A stretch of DNA of 64,000 bases from AR5 sp035762565. Lineage in GTDB: Bacteria > Methylomirabilota > Methylomirabilia > Rokubacteriales > CSP1-6. The notes under the pieces are model-generated. The model was not told the DNA's origin. It did not search any database and saw only the letters and a program-made list of their open reading frames with translations. A program made the translations under genes and the position numbers. This document shows, in pieces, positions 51,895 to 60,561 of this stretch. The number at the start of each line of letters is the position of its first letter. Position 1 is the first letter of the stretch. Location of the stretch: NCBI GenBank assembly GCA_035762565.1, contig DASTOJ010000015.1, positions 1 to 64,000 of the forward strand. The letters run 5' to 3'.

Positions 51895-54056
51895 CCTGAG
51901 TCCTTCGGCGCCCGCGGCAACGCCAGGGTGAACGTCGAGCCCTCGCCGAGCGCGCTGCGCACGCTCAGCTCGCCGTCCAGCATCGAGGCGAGCCGCCGGC
52001 AGATGGCGAGCCCGAGGCCGGCGCCGGTGTACTGGCGGGTCGGCGAGTCGTCCGCCTGGCGGAAATCCTCGAAGATCACCGTCTGGTCCTTGGCGGAGAT
52101 GCCGATGCCGCTGTCGGCCACGGCGATGGCCACCCGCCCGGTGTTCGGATCCGCGGCGGCCGTCACTCTGACCCAGCCTTCCGGCGTGAACTTGAGCGCA
52201 TTTGTGAGCAGATTGATGACGATCTGCTTGACCTTCTGGCGGTCGCTCCGAAGCGGCGGCAACGCGCGGTCCACCCGGGTCGCGACCTCGAGCTGGCTGC
52301 GGGCGATGAGCGGCTCCACCTCGGCCAGCACCTCGTCGACGAGGTCGGGGATCGGGAAGTCGGCCAGCGTCAGCGGCATCTTCCCGGCCTCGATGCGGGT
52401 GATGTCCAGGATGTCGTTGATGATCGACAGCAGGTGCTGCGAGTTGGAGTCGATCCGCTCCAGGTTGCGGCGCTGGGCGGACGTCATCTCGCCCGACACG
52501 CCCTTGAGCAGCATGCTGGTGTAGCCGAGGATCGCGTTGAGTGGCGTGCGGAACTCGTGCGACATGTTGGCGAGGAACTGCGACTTCAGCGCCGAGGCCT
52601 GCTCCAGCGCGATGTGTGAGCGCCGCAGCAGCTCGTTCTGGCGGACCAGCTCGGCGGTGGCCTGCCGGACCTTCACCTCCAGCTCGGCCGAGACCTTCTT
52701 CAGCTCCTCGTACAGGCGGGCGCGCTCCAGCTCCTCGGTGCGGTCGTGCAGGATGGTCACCACCGCGGTGACCTCGCCGTGCTCGGAGACGATCTTGCCG
52801 GAGATCGCCTCCATCGGCAGGGCGGCGCCCGTGCCCGGATCGACGAGGCTGATGCGGCCGCTGCGGCGCCGGCTGTCGCCCTCGAAGAACAGGTTGGAGA
52901 CGAACGAGGAGAAGTGCGCGTCGTTGGCCTGCACCAGGCGCTGGGCCTCCGCGCTGGCGGCCTCCGGGGCCACCGTGAACAGGTGCTCGGCCGGCGCGTT
53001 CATCAGCACGGTGTTGCCGCCAGGATCGGTGACCAGGATCGGATCGGCCACCGAGTCGATGACCAGGTCGAGCCGGTCGCGCTCGGCCCGGGCGTCCGCC
53101 TCGGTCTGCCGGAGCTTGCGGTAGTTCTCCTCCAGCTCGGCGGTCGCCCGTTGCAGGTCGGTGACGTTTCTCAGGATGGACACGATGCCGGTGCCTTCGC
53201 GAGCGTCGCTCGTCATAGTGCTCAGGAGCTCGAAGAGCAGATCGGAGCCGTCGACCGGGTCGACCAGCGGCACCTCGTGACGGGGCGCCTCCGCCCCCTC
53301 GATCGCCCGCCGGGTGAGCGCGGCCGAGAAGAGCATGTTGTTGAGCGCGACCGCCCGCCGGCGCCCCTCGCTCTGCTCGTCGTCGGTCGCCAGCAGAGCC
53401 TCGGCACGGGCGTTGGCGATGATGATGCGCCCCTCGCCGTCGGTGAGGAGGATGGGGTCGGTCACCGCGTTGATGATGCTGGACAAGAGCCGGCGCTCGC
53501 GCTGCAAGCGCTGCCCCGATTCCTCCCGCCGGCGAGCCGCCACCAGCTCGGCCAGCCGGGGGCCCAGCACGCGGCCCAGCCAGCGGGCCTCGGCGACCAC
53601 GGCCGGCGTCAGCGGCGTCACCAGCAGCAGGCCGGCGGGCAGGTCGCCCGCCCGGATCGGCGCCAGCGGGATGGCCTGCAGGTCAGTCTTGCCCAGGGGG
53701 GTCGCCGCGGCCCCGCTGCCGTTGCCGGCGATCAACACCGGGCTGGCCGACAGCAGCGCCCGCGTCAAGGGGTGGTCCCGCGCCTCGAGATCGACACTGA
53801 ACTTCGCCGCCGCGCTGTCGCGCACACCGAGGCTGGCCATGGGGATCAGGCGCGGGCCGTCGGTGGCGACGGCGGCCAGGCAGAGGCCCCGGCGGACGCC
53901 CGCCCGGCGCTGCAGCCACGACAGCGCGCGCTGCGCGCACTGCACGGGGTCGCCGGCGACGAGCAGGGCTTCCAGGAATTCCAAACGGCCGGCCACGCCG
54001 GCACCCGGCTGGACCCGGCGGCCGGCACGTCCCGCCGCGGTCCGCACGGCGGGCAT
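51891..54056 (-). CDS. Soluble histidine kinase: GAF-like, two PAS, HisKA, HATPase
   Basis: A 721-residue kinase without membrane helices. An N-terminal GAF-like region (about residues 22-180) is followed by two PAS domains (about 190-300: INAVTDPILLTDGEGRIIIA; about 320-445: IDSVADPILVTDPGGNTVLM). A coiled coil leads to MSHEFRTPLNAILGY (His near 499), INLLTNALKFTPEG near 610 and GAGLGLAICRRLAS near 690. No receiver is fused; one is encoded by the next gene. It starts 3 bases after the gvpA stop. Confidence 0.92.
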   Translation of the reverse strand: MPAVRTAAGRAGRRVQPGAGVAGRLEFLEALLVAGDPVQCAQRALSWLQRRAGVRRGLCLAAVATDGPRLIPMASLGVRDSAAAKFSVDLEARDHPLTRALLSASPVLIAGNGSGAAATPLGKTDLQAIPLAPIRAGDLPAGLLLVTPLTPAVVAEARWLGRVLGPRLAELVAARRREESGQRLQRERRLLSSIINAVTDPILLTDGEGRIIIANARAEALLATDDEQSEGRRRAVALNNMLFSAALTRRAIEGAEAPRHEVPLVDPVDGSDLLFELLSTMTSDAREGTGIVSILRNVTDLQRATAELEENYRKLRQTEADARAERDRLDLVIDSVADPILVTDPGGNTVLMNAPAEHLFTVAPEAASAEAQRLVQANDAHFSSFVSNLFFEGDSRRRSGRISLVDPGTGAALPMEAISGKIVSEHGEVTAVVTILHDRTEELERARLYEELKKVSAELEVKVRQATAELVRQNELLRRSHIALEQASALKSQFLANMSHEFRTPLNAILGYTSMLLKGVSGEMTSAQRRNLERIDSNSQHLLSIINDILDITRIEAGKMPLTLADFPIPDLVDEVLAEVEPLIARSQLEVATRVDRALPPLRSDRQKVKQIVINLLTNALKFTPEGWVRVTAAADPNTGRVAIAVADSGIGISAKDQTVIFEDFRQADDSPTRQYTGAGLGLAICRRLASMLDGELSVRSALGEGSTFTLALPRAPKDSG

Positions 54057-54059
54057 GGG

Positions 54060-54404
54060 CTACGAGGTCTTGACCGCCGGGGAGCGGCGGCGCCGGACGC
54101 GGCCATCGCGACCGACGGCGGCGAGCCTGGCGCGAAGCGTCGCATTCTCGGCCAGCACCGCCTCGCTGGCGCGCCCGTCACCCGATGCGAGGGCTGGCTT
54201 GGACACCGGCGCCACGGCGCCGACCGCCTCGGAGTATTTCAGGTAGGTGTCGATCGAGGCCACCACGACGCGCGCCTCGACCGTGATGAGGTCGATGCCC
54301 ACGAGGGAGACGCGCACCCACGCGTCGATGACGATCCCCTTGTCGAGCACGCGATCGAGGACGTCGATGAGGCTGCTGCCACCGGTCGTCCGTTCAACAG
54401 GCAT
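54060..54404 (-). CDS. gvpA: Gas vesicle structural protein GvpA
   Basis: A 114-residue protein whose first 65 residues match GvpA closely: SSLIDVLDRVLDKGIVIDAW, VRVSLVGIDLITVEARVVVA and SIDTYLKYSEAVG, including the DAWVRVSLVG strand. GvpA polymerises into the ribbed, gas-filled shell. Unlike the usual 70-75-residue GvpA, it has an extra 45-residue tail with a short coiled coil (EAVLAENATLRARLAAVG) and a basic end. GGGGAG stands 8 bases before the ATG. Confidence 0.93.
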   Translation of the reverse strand: MPVERTTGGSSLIDVLDRVLDKGIVIDAWVRVSLVGIDLITVEARVVVASIDTYLKYSEAVGAVAPVSKPALASGDGRASEAVLAENATLRARLAAVGRDGRVRRRRSPAVKTS

Positions 54405-54436
54405 CGTTGAATCTCCCCGGGACCGTCATCGTCCCC

Positions 54437-54772
54437 TTACTCAGGCCGTCGGGCCCGACCGCCCGCCTTGGCGGTCGACGCAGCAAGGCGTCGCTCCAGG
54501 CTGCGGATCTGCTTCTTCAGCGCTTGGTTCTCGCCAGCCAGCCGATCCCGCCCGGGGGCCAGGTGCGAATCGTACCGCCACCAGTCCAGTCCGATCTGCT
54601 CGGCCTTGTCGATCGAGCACACGATCAGGCGGATGCGGATCGTGAGCAACTCGACCTCGGCCAGCGAGACCTTGATATCACCCGCGACGACGAGGCCCTT
54701 GTCGAGGACGCGGTCGAGCACGTCCACGAGCCCACTGGCCCGGCCATTCATCGGTTGGAGATCAGTACGCAT
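54437..54772 (-). CDS. gvpJ: Minor gas vesicle protein GvpJ-like
   Basis: A 111-residue GvpA-fold protein: GLVDVLDRVLDKGLVVAGDI, KVSLAEVELLTIRIRLIVCS and IDKAEQIGLDWWRYDSH. GDIKVSLAEVELL and the GLDWW end point to GvpJ rather than GvpA. The C-terminus is a coiled coil (AGENQALKKQIRSLERRL) like that of the neighbouring GvpA, suggesting that the two interact or share ancestry. It is the first gene of the operon, about 90 bases after the promoter. GGGAG lies close before the ATG; Met-8 is a possible alternative start. Confidence 0.9.
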   Translation of the reverse strand: MRTDLQPMNGRASGLVDVLDRVLDKGLVVAGDIKVSLAEVELLTIRIRLIVCSIDKAEQIGLDWWRYDSHLAPGRDRLAGENQALKKQIRSLERRLAASTAKAGGRARRPE

Positions 54773-54823
54773 GCTCTCCCGATCGTGGGGCCTGTTTGAG
54801 CCGTCGCGCCGCGCGTTCAGGCG

Positions 54824-54859
54824 CCTCAGGGACCGGCCGGACCTCAGGGACCGGCCGGA
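54824..54859. repeat. Tandem 18-bp direct repeat in the gvp leader
   Basis: CCTCAGGGACCGGCCGGA occurs twice with no gap (54824-54841 and 54842-54859), immediately downstream of the -10 box and covering the expected start point. Each copy contains the palindrome CCGG. It may be an operator for a regulator of the gas-vesicle operon, or a leader RNA element. Confidence 0.6.
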
Positions 54860-54861
54860 TG

Positions 54862-54890
54862 AGTATAGCGGGACGAGTATAGGAAGACAA
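54862..54890 (-). promoter_or_regulatory. Promoter of the gas-vesicle/kinase/phosphonate operon
   Basis: On the minus strand TTGTCT (54885-54890) is followed after exactly 17 bases by TATACT (54862-54867). A second TATACT at 54876-54881, 14 bases before the first, could be an alternative -10. The leader to the gvpJ ATG at 54772 would be about 80 bases. Confidence 0.65.
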
Positions 54891-54952
54891 TCGCGCGGGA
54901 GGGAAGATGGAAAAGATTTTCCCAGGCGGCGGTGCGTAGCTCCTACATGGCG

Positions 54953-55159
54953 TCAGTTCGTTGCCGGCAACAGGTCGGTGTAGACCAGGTCCCGAGCCGC
55001 CGCGGCGGCGTCCACCGTACGGAAGAGCGCGATCGCGCAGCGGCGGCACGTGATCTCGATGCTGTACGCCGTCCCACCGGGGGGCTCGAGGTGGATGGCC
55101 AGCACGCCACAGCCCCGGTGCTGCCGCACGAACGCGCGAAGGTCCGAGAGCACTCCCAT
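54953..55159 (-). CDS. Small Cys-containing protein, unknown
   Basis: A 68-residue protein starting at an ATG with GAGG 6 bases upstream. VLSDLRAFVRQHRGCGVLAI and AYSIEITCRRCAIALFRTVD look like a small alpha/beta or zinc-ribbon fold with three cysteines including CxxC; it ends DLVYTDLLPATN. It is the gene just upstream of the gas-vesicle promoter, same strand, ending 62 bases before the -35, so it could be a regulator or partner. Its start is 33 bases from the disrupted kinase on the other strand. I recognise no family. Confidence 0.5.
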   Translation of the reverse strand: MGVLSDLRAFVRQHRGCGVLAIHLEPPGGTAYSIEITCRRCAIALFRTVDAAAAARDLVYTDLLPATN

Positions 55160-55192
55160 GATCGGCCTCGCTGGTGTCCAAGAACCGTGCCG

Positions 55193-56170
55193 ATGACCTC
55201 GTTTCAGCGGCCGGTGCGGACGTCGAGGAGGGCGAAGACGGCGGAGCGTGTGCCGCCATCTCGCCCGCTTCACGGGGGCCGAGACGGTCTCGGCGCACAT
55301 GCTGGATCCGGGCCGCAGCGCGCTCATCCCCATCGCCGCGTACCGCGTGCCCGAGGAGGCCCTGCCCGTGCTGGCAGGGCAACTGCTGCCTCTCGACGTC
55401 CAGGGCTTCCGCGACACGCGGGCGAGCGCGTCGCCGGCACCTTCTACCTCGTGTGGTGGCGGAAGGCACGGCGGTTCGAGCCGGTGGAGCTGGCCACGCT
55501 GCAAGCGATCGGGCAGCAGGTCGGTCTGCTGCTCCGCAGCGCCCTCCTGCTCAAGGAAGCCGACTCGCGGCGTCAGGTAGCGGAGGCCGCCGAGGCGCGC
55601 TACCGCAGCCTCCTCGAGCGCGTCCCGGCCGGTGTCTGGCGCACGACGCCGACGGGGCAGATCCTCGAGGCCAATCCGGCCCTCGCGCAGATGTTCGGCT
55701 ACCCGGATCGAGCCGCGTTCCTGGCCCTGAGCTCGGCGGACCTGTACGTGAACCGCAACGACCGCGAACGCCTCCGCCGGATCCTCGCCGCCGACGGCGT
55801 GGCCGACTTCACCGCCGAGCTTCGCCGCGCGGACGGGGCCCCGGTGTGGGTGCGCATGCAAGTCCGGGCCGAGGCGGCCGAGCGCCAGGCCGAGGCCCTG
55901 CGCTACGTCGCTCACCTGGCCAACGCCGCCGCCCACGAGATCAACAACCCCCTGTCGGTCATTACCGGGCGCCTGGAGCTGGTGCGCCGGCGGCTCGCCG
56001 GCAACGACGACGCGCTGGCGAAGATGGACACGGCGCTCGAGGCCGCGCGCCGCATCGCCGAGATCATCGCGCACATGGGGCGGATCACCCGGCTGGAGGT
56101 CCACGGCCAGACGCCGAGCGTGCCGCCCATGCTCGACATCCGCGGCTCGGGCCCGTCAGAGCCGAGGTAG
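55193..56170 (+). pseudogene. GAF-PAS-HisKA protein with GAF half out of frame, no ATPase domain
   Basis: The 3' two-thirds encode the end of a GAF (GTFYLVWWRKARRFEPVELA), a PAS (about 55605-55870, RYRSLLERVPAGVWRTTP) and a HisKA helix pair with AAAHEINNPLSVITG. The gene ends there without any HATPase domain. The first half of the GAF (VCRHLARFTGAETVSAHML, IPIAAYRVPEEALPVLAG) is readable only in another frame between about 55248 and 55420. Two compensating indels would explain this; one lost base near 55420 restores the second join. The main frame stays open throughout, so a protein with a scrambled GAF might still be made. Confidence 0.6.
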
Positions 56171-59100
56171 CTTGGCAATCAGCTCGATGAGGTCCTCGGG
56201 GTTCAGCGGCTTGGTGGCGTGCGCCGCGAAGCCCGCGGCGATCGCCTGTTCCCGCACCTCCCGCCCCGCGTAGGCCGTCAGCGCCACGGCCGGGATCGCC
56301 GCGCCCCGCGCCGCCCGCACCGCCGCGATCAGCTCGTACCCGTCGGCGCCCGGCATGGCCAGATCGCTGACCAGCACGTCGACGGTCGCCCGGTTCAGGA
56401 CCTCGAGCGCCGCGGCCACGCCGTCGGCCAGATGGACCTCGGCTCCGCGCTCGCGCAGCACGAGCCCCAGCACCTCGCGGGCGTCGCCGTGGTCGTCGAC
56501 GACCAGCACTCGCAGGCCGTCCAGCCGCGCGCGCGCTCCGCGCTCGAGCGGCGCCGCGCCGCCGGTCACCAGGGGCGCCCGCACCGCGATGATCGGCAGC
56601 TCGACGACGAAGGTGGCCCCGCGCCCGCGGCCGGCGCTCTCGGCGCGGACGCGCCCGCCGTGCGCCTCGACCAGCTGGCGCACGATGGCCAGGCCGAGGC
56701 CGAGCCCCTGGTGGGCCCGGGTGGTGGTGCTGTCGGCCTGCTGGAACGGCTCGAACACGTGCGGCAGCACCTGCGAGTCGATCCCCTCGCCGCTGTCGCT
56801 CACGCTCAGCTGCGCGTGCACGCCCTCGCGGGTCAGCCTGACCGCGACCCGCCCGCCCGGCCGTGTGAACTTCACGGCGTTGGACAAGAGATTACTCACG
56901 ACCTGCTGCAGGCGGGTGGGATCGCCCAGGACTTCGCCGGTGCCGGGGTCGAGGCCGGCGTCCAGGACGAGCGCCTTGGCCTCGACGTCACCGCGGATCG
57001 CCTCCAGCGCCTCCTGGACGACGAGGACGAGGTCGACCGGGTACTTCTCCAGCTCCAGCTTGCCCGCGATGATGCGGGAGACGTCCAGCAGGTCGTTGAT
57101 GAGCTGGGCCTGCAGGCGGGCGTTGCGCTCGATGACGTCGACCGCGCGCGTCTTCTGCGCCTCGTCCAGCCGCGGGTTGCGCAGCATGCGCAGCCACCCG
57201 ATGATCGCGTTCAGTGGCGTGCGCAGCTCGTGCGACAGCGTGGCCAGGAAGTGGTCCTTGGCGCGGTTGGCGGCGTTCGCCTCGGCCCGGGCCGCCCGCT
57301 CGCCGGCGAACAGCCGGCTGTTGCGGATCGCGATGGCGGCGTGGTCGGCCAGGCGCTGGCAGACGCCCTCCTCGTGCTCGCCGAACGGGCGCACCGTGCG
57401 CCGGCTGACGTAGATCAGCCCTTCGATCGTGTCCTCGCCCGGGATCGGCACGATCATCGCCGACCGGATCCCCTCGGCGTCGATCACGCTCCGATGATCC
57501 GGGGGAACGGCGGTGTCCTCGCGCGCGTCGGGGGTCCGGTACGGCCGGCCGATGACCGGCACCCCGCCCTCCGGGCCCGCGCCCAACCGGATGTCGGCAT
57601 CGAGGCGGGCCCGGGAACCGACCACGAGCCGCAGCCGCAACCCGTCGGCCCCGGGCTCGCCGAGGGCCAGGTGCACCACGTCGGCGTTGCAGAGCGCCAG
57701 AGCCGCCTCGGCGACCTGCTGGAGCACGCGGTCGAGATCGAGCGAGCGGTTGATCTCGGCCGCCAGCGCGGCGAGAACGTCGAACTCGCGCCGCTGCCGC
57801 ATGGCCTCCTCGTAGAGACGGGCGTTGTCCACCGCCACCGCCGCCTGGTCGGCGAACGCCTGGAGCATCTCGGCGTCGGCCGCCGTGAAGCGGCGGCCGG
57901 TCCGGTCGGCGACCGACAGGGCGCCGATGATCTGTCCCTGCACGCGCAGAGGCACGGCGAGGACGGCGGCGTCGCCGGCGGCGATCATGCCCCGGCGCAC
58001 GTCGTCGGCCGTGGCCAGCCGTTCGTCGGCGAAGATGTTCTCCGTCCACGCCGCGGCCCCTTGCGCGATCGCCAGGCCGGAGACGGACACGTTTCCGCCC
58101 GGCAGGACGTGGCCGGGCCGGAACGCCTCTCGCATGCCGCCGCCGAAGGCCACGCCGACCAGCGAGCCGTCCGGCGCGAGGAGGCGCAGACCGGAGGCAC
58201 GCACGCCGAACGACCCCAGCACCACCTCGACCACCCGGGCGCCGGCATCGGCGACGTTGAGCGTCTCGGTGAACGAGCGGGCGACGCCGGCCAGCTCCTC
58301 GGCGACCCGGCGACGCGCCTCCGCCTCGGCCCGCGCGATCTGCTCGCGGGCCAGCAGGGCCACGCGCTCGTCCTCGACCCGCCGGCGGTCCCACACCAGC
58401 GTGGCCACCGGCAGGATCGTCGCCGCCATGGTGCCCATGAACGCCTGTAGCAGCAGCAGCGACTCGTTCGGGGTGCCGCCGGCGAAGGGGCCGAGGCCGC
58501 GTTGCGTCCCCGCGATGGCCAGGCCGGACAGGAGCAGGATCGCCGTGGCCGCCTCCCGCGGCCCGAAACGGAACGCCGCCCACAGCAGCACGGGGATCGT
58601 GAGGAACTCCAGCGGATAGGTCTTGGTGGCGAACGGCACTGCGCCGCCGAACACCACCTCGCTGACGCCGAGCAGGCCGGCCAGGAGCAGCGCCGCCTCG
58701 ATGGGCCGCCCGGCGAGCGGGCCCAGGCCGCGCTGGCGACTCCACAGGAGCAAGACGGGCGCGACCACGACGGCGCCCGCCACATCGCCGAGCCACCACG
58801 TCGCCCAGATGGTGTTGTAGGCGGACCACGGCGCGTAGCCGGCCAGGCTCAGGATGGTCACCCCGATCGTGGCGCTGACCACGGCGCTCGGCAGCGCGGC
58901 GACCACCAGGAACGTGAACACGCCGGCCGGTCGCTCGAACACGCGGGAGCCGCCGGCGAAGCGGGCGACCAGGCGGGCGCCGACGAGGCCCTCGAGCGTG
59001 TTGCCGGCGGCGATGCCGAGCGAGGTCAGCACGGAACCGGCGGTGGTGACGTTGACCAGGAAGGCGGCCAGGAAGATGGCGGGCCAGACGCGGGGCCCCA

Positions 59101-59251
59101 GCAGCAGCAGCGCGGCGAGCGCGATCCCGGCCGGCGGCCAGACGGGGCTCGCGCTGGCGTGCACCGACGCGAAGTACTGCAGCCCGAGCTTGCCGGCCAG
59201 GAAATACGCCGCGGCGATCGCGGCCAGCAGACTCACGCGCCGCAGCGTCAT
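56156..59251 (-). CDS. Hybrid histidine kinase: MASE1, two GAF, HisKA, HATPase, REC
   Basis: A 1031-residue hybrid kinase. The N-terminal 290 residues form a MASE1 integral-membrane sensor with about eight helices (AYFLAGKLGLQYFASVH, SASPVWPPAGIALAALLLLG). Two GAF domains follow (about 315-480 and 490-655). Then come LSHELRTPLNAIIGWLRM (His near 676), NLLSNAVKFTRPGG near 790, QGLGLGLAIVRQLVE near 845, and a receiver with VLVSDLAMPGADG (Asp near 959). It resembles the other kinases of this locus in its HisKA-to-REC part. It overlaps the end of the disrupted GAF-PAS gene tail-to-tail by 15 bases, and is preceded by lysA on the same strand. Confidence 0.93.
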   Translation of the reverse strand: MTLRRVSLLAAIAAAYFLAGKLGLQYFASVHASASPVWPPAGIALAALLLLGPRVWPAIFLAAFLVNVTTAGSVLTSLGIAAGNTLEGLVGARLVARFAGGSRVFERPAGVFTFLVVAALPSAVVSATIGVTILSLAGYAPWSAYNTIWATWWLGDVAGAVVVAPVLLLWSRQRGLGPLAGRPIEAALLLAGLLGVSEVVFGGAVPFATKTYPLEFLTIPVLLWAAFRFGPREAATAILLLSGLAIAGTQRGLGPFAGGTPNESLLLLQAFMGTMAATILPVATLVWDRRRVEDERVALLAREQIARAEAEARRRVAEELAGVARSFTETLNVADAGARVVEVVLGSFGVRASGLRLLAPDGSLVGVAFGGGMREAFRPGHVLPGGNVSVSGLAIAQGAAAWTENIFADERLATADDVRRGMIAAGDAAVLAVPLRVQGQIIGALSVADRTGRRFTAADAEMLQAFADQAAVAVDNARLYEEAMRQRREFDVLAALAAEINRSLDLDRVLQQVAEAALALCNADVVHLALGEPGADGLRLRLVVGSRARLDADIRLGAGPEGGVPVIGRPYRTPDAREDTAVPPDHRSVIDAEGIRSAMIVPIPGEDTIEGLIYVSRRTVRPFGEHEEGVCQRLADHAAIAIRNSRLFAGERAARAEANAANRAKDHFLATLSHELRTPLNAIIGWLRMLRNPRLDEAQKTRAVDVIERNARLQAQLINDLLDVSRIIAGKLELEKYPVDLVLVVQEALEAIRGDVEAKALVLDAGLDPGTGEVLGDPTRLQQVVSNLLSNAVKFTRPGGRVAVRLTREGVHAQLSVSDSGEGIDSQVLPHVFEPFQQADSTTTRAHQGLGLGLAIVRQLVEAHGGRVRAESAGRGRGATFVVELPIIAVRAPLVTGGAAPLERGARARLDGLRVLVVDDHGDAREVLGLVLRERGAEVHLADGVAAALEVLNRATVDVLVSDLAMPGADGYELIAAVRAARGAAIPAVALTAYAGREVREQAIAAGFAAHATKPLNPEDLIELIAKLPRL

Positions 59252-59289
59252 TGTCGCATCCTCCCACGCCGGGCGGCGCGGGACAATCG

Positions 59290-60522
59290 CTACACCTCGT
59301 TCTCCCAGACCTGCTCGAGGCGCTGGCGGCGGCGCAGCAGGCGCAGCGTCCCGTCCGCCTCCAGCATCACCTCCGGAGCCTGCGGATAGGAGTTGTAGTT
59401 GAGGGCCGCCATTGCCGCGCAGTAGGCGCCGGCGCCGCCCACGAGCACGAGATCCCCGATCTCGGGGCGGCGCACCCGCCGGGGGGCCAGGGCCTCGGGG
59501 TCGCCGGACGCCGGAGTGAGCACATCCCCCGACTCGCAGCAGGGCCCCACGAACACGACGTCGGCCTCGTCCCGGCCCTCGCCCAGCACCTCGATGGGGT
59601 GCTGCGCGCCGTACATCATCGGCCGCGTGACCTCCGGCATCCCGGTGTCGAGCTTGGCGAAGCGATAGCCGTCACGCCCGGTGTCGGCCACGTCCACGCA
59701 AGTGGCGACGACGACGCCGGCGTTGGCGACCAGGTACGTGCCCGGCTCGATCTCGAGGTGGAGACCACGGCCGTCGCGCTCGCGAAACGCCCGCAGCTCG
59801 GCGTGCACGTGCGCGCCCACGTCGGCCAAGTCCACCGACGGCTCGCCGGGCATCCGGCCGACCTTGAAGCCGCCGCCCAGGTTGAGGGTCTGCACGTCGG
59901 GCAGCTTCGCGGCGAGGTCGAGCGTCAGGCGCGTGCAGCGCTTCCAGACCTCGGGGTCGGTCCCGGAGCCGACGTGGCTGTGCAGCCGGGTGATTCGCAG
60001 ATCGTACCGGTCGGCCAGGCTCTTCACCTCCCCCAGGTACTCGTGCCAGATGCCGAAGCTGGAGGCGGGGCCGCCGGTGTTGGTCCGGTTCGTGGAGCCG
60101 GTCCCCAGACCGGGGTTCATCCGCACCGAGACCTCGCGTCCACGCGCGACGCGGCCCAGGGCCTCGAGCTGGTGGAGCGAGCAGGCGTTGCAGAGGACGC
60201 CGCGCGCCAGATGCTCGGCCAGGCGCGGGCTCGGCATCTGCGAGGTGAGCTGGATCGCGCCGGGCGCGAACCCGGCCCGCAGCGCGCGCTCGACCTCGTG
60301 GTCGCTGGAGGCGTCGATGTGCAGCCCCAGCCCGCGGAAGACCTCCAGCACCCCGCGGCTCGGGTTGGCCTTCATCGCGTAGCGCAGCGTGAACCCGAAC
60401 GGCGCCGGGAAGGCCAGCGCCCGGCGCGCGGCGGCCTCGAGCGCGGCGCGGTCGTAGACGTAGCACGGGGTGCCGAAGCGCTCCCGCACCTCCGCGGCTT
60501 GCGATGGGGCCAGGGCTGGCAT
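59290..60522 (-). CDS. lysA: Diaminopimelate decarboxylase-like PLP enzyme (LysA family)
   Basis: A 410-residue alanine-racemase-fold decarboxylase. FGTPCYVYDRAALEAAARRA begins the barrel, RYAMKANPSRGVLEVF has the PLP Lys near residue 52, HSHVGSG and NLGGGFKVG bind PLP, and EIEPGTYLVANAGVVVA and GPCCESGDVL complete the active site, the latter carrying the Cys from the partner subunit. LysA makes lysine from meso-diaminopimelate. The RMNPGLGTGSTNRTNTGG loop is less usual, so carboxynorspermidine or another amino-acid decarboxylase is possible. The ATG at 60522 is preferred to an upstream one at 60558. Confidence 0.85.
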   Translation of the reverse strand: MPALAPSQAAEVRERFGTPCYVYDRAALEAAARRALAFPAPFGFTLRYAMKANPSRGVLEVFRGLGLHIDASSDHEVERALRAGFAPGAIQLTSQMPSPRLAEHLARGVLCNACSLHQLEALGRVARGREVSVRMNPGLGTGSTNRTNTGGPASSFGIWHEYLGEVKSLADRYDLRITRLHSHVGSGTDPEVWKRCTRLTLDLAAKLPDVQTLNLGGGFKVGRMPGEPSVDLADVGAHVHAELRAFRERDGRGLHLEIEPGTYLVANAGVVVATCVDVADTGRDGYRFAKLDTGMPEVTRPMMYGAQHPIEVLGEGRDEADVVFVGPCCESGDVLTPASGDPEALAPRRVRRPEIGDLVLVGGAGAYCAAMAALNYNSYPQAPEVMLEADGTLRLLRRRQRLEQVWENEV

Positions 60523-60561
60523 GGCGCAGAGAGTGGCAGAGCGCGGGGCCGGATGCAACCG

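Noticed and set aside
56219..58450. A long plus-strand frame opposite the MASE1 kinase
   Set aside because: Low-complexity Arg/Gly/Gln/His sequence, no motifs; the minus-strand kinase explains the region.
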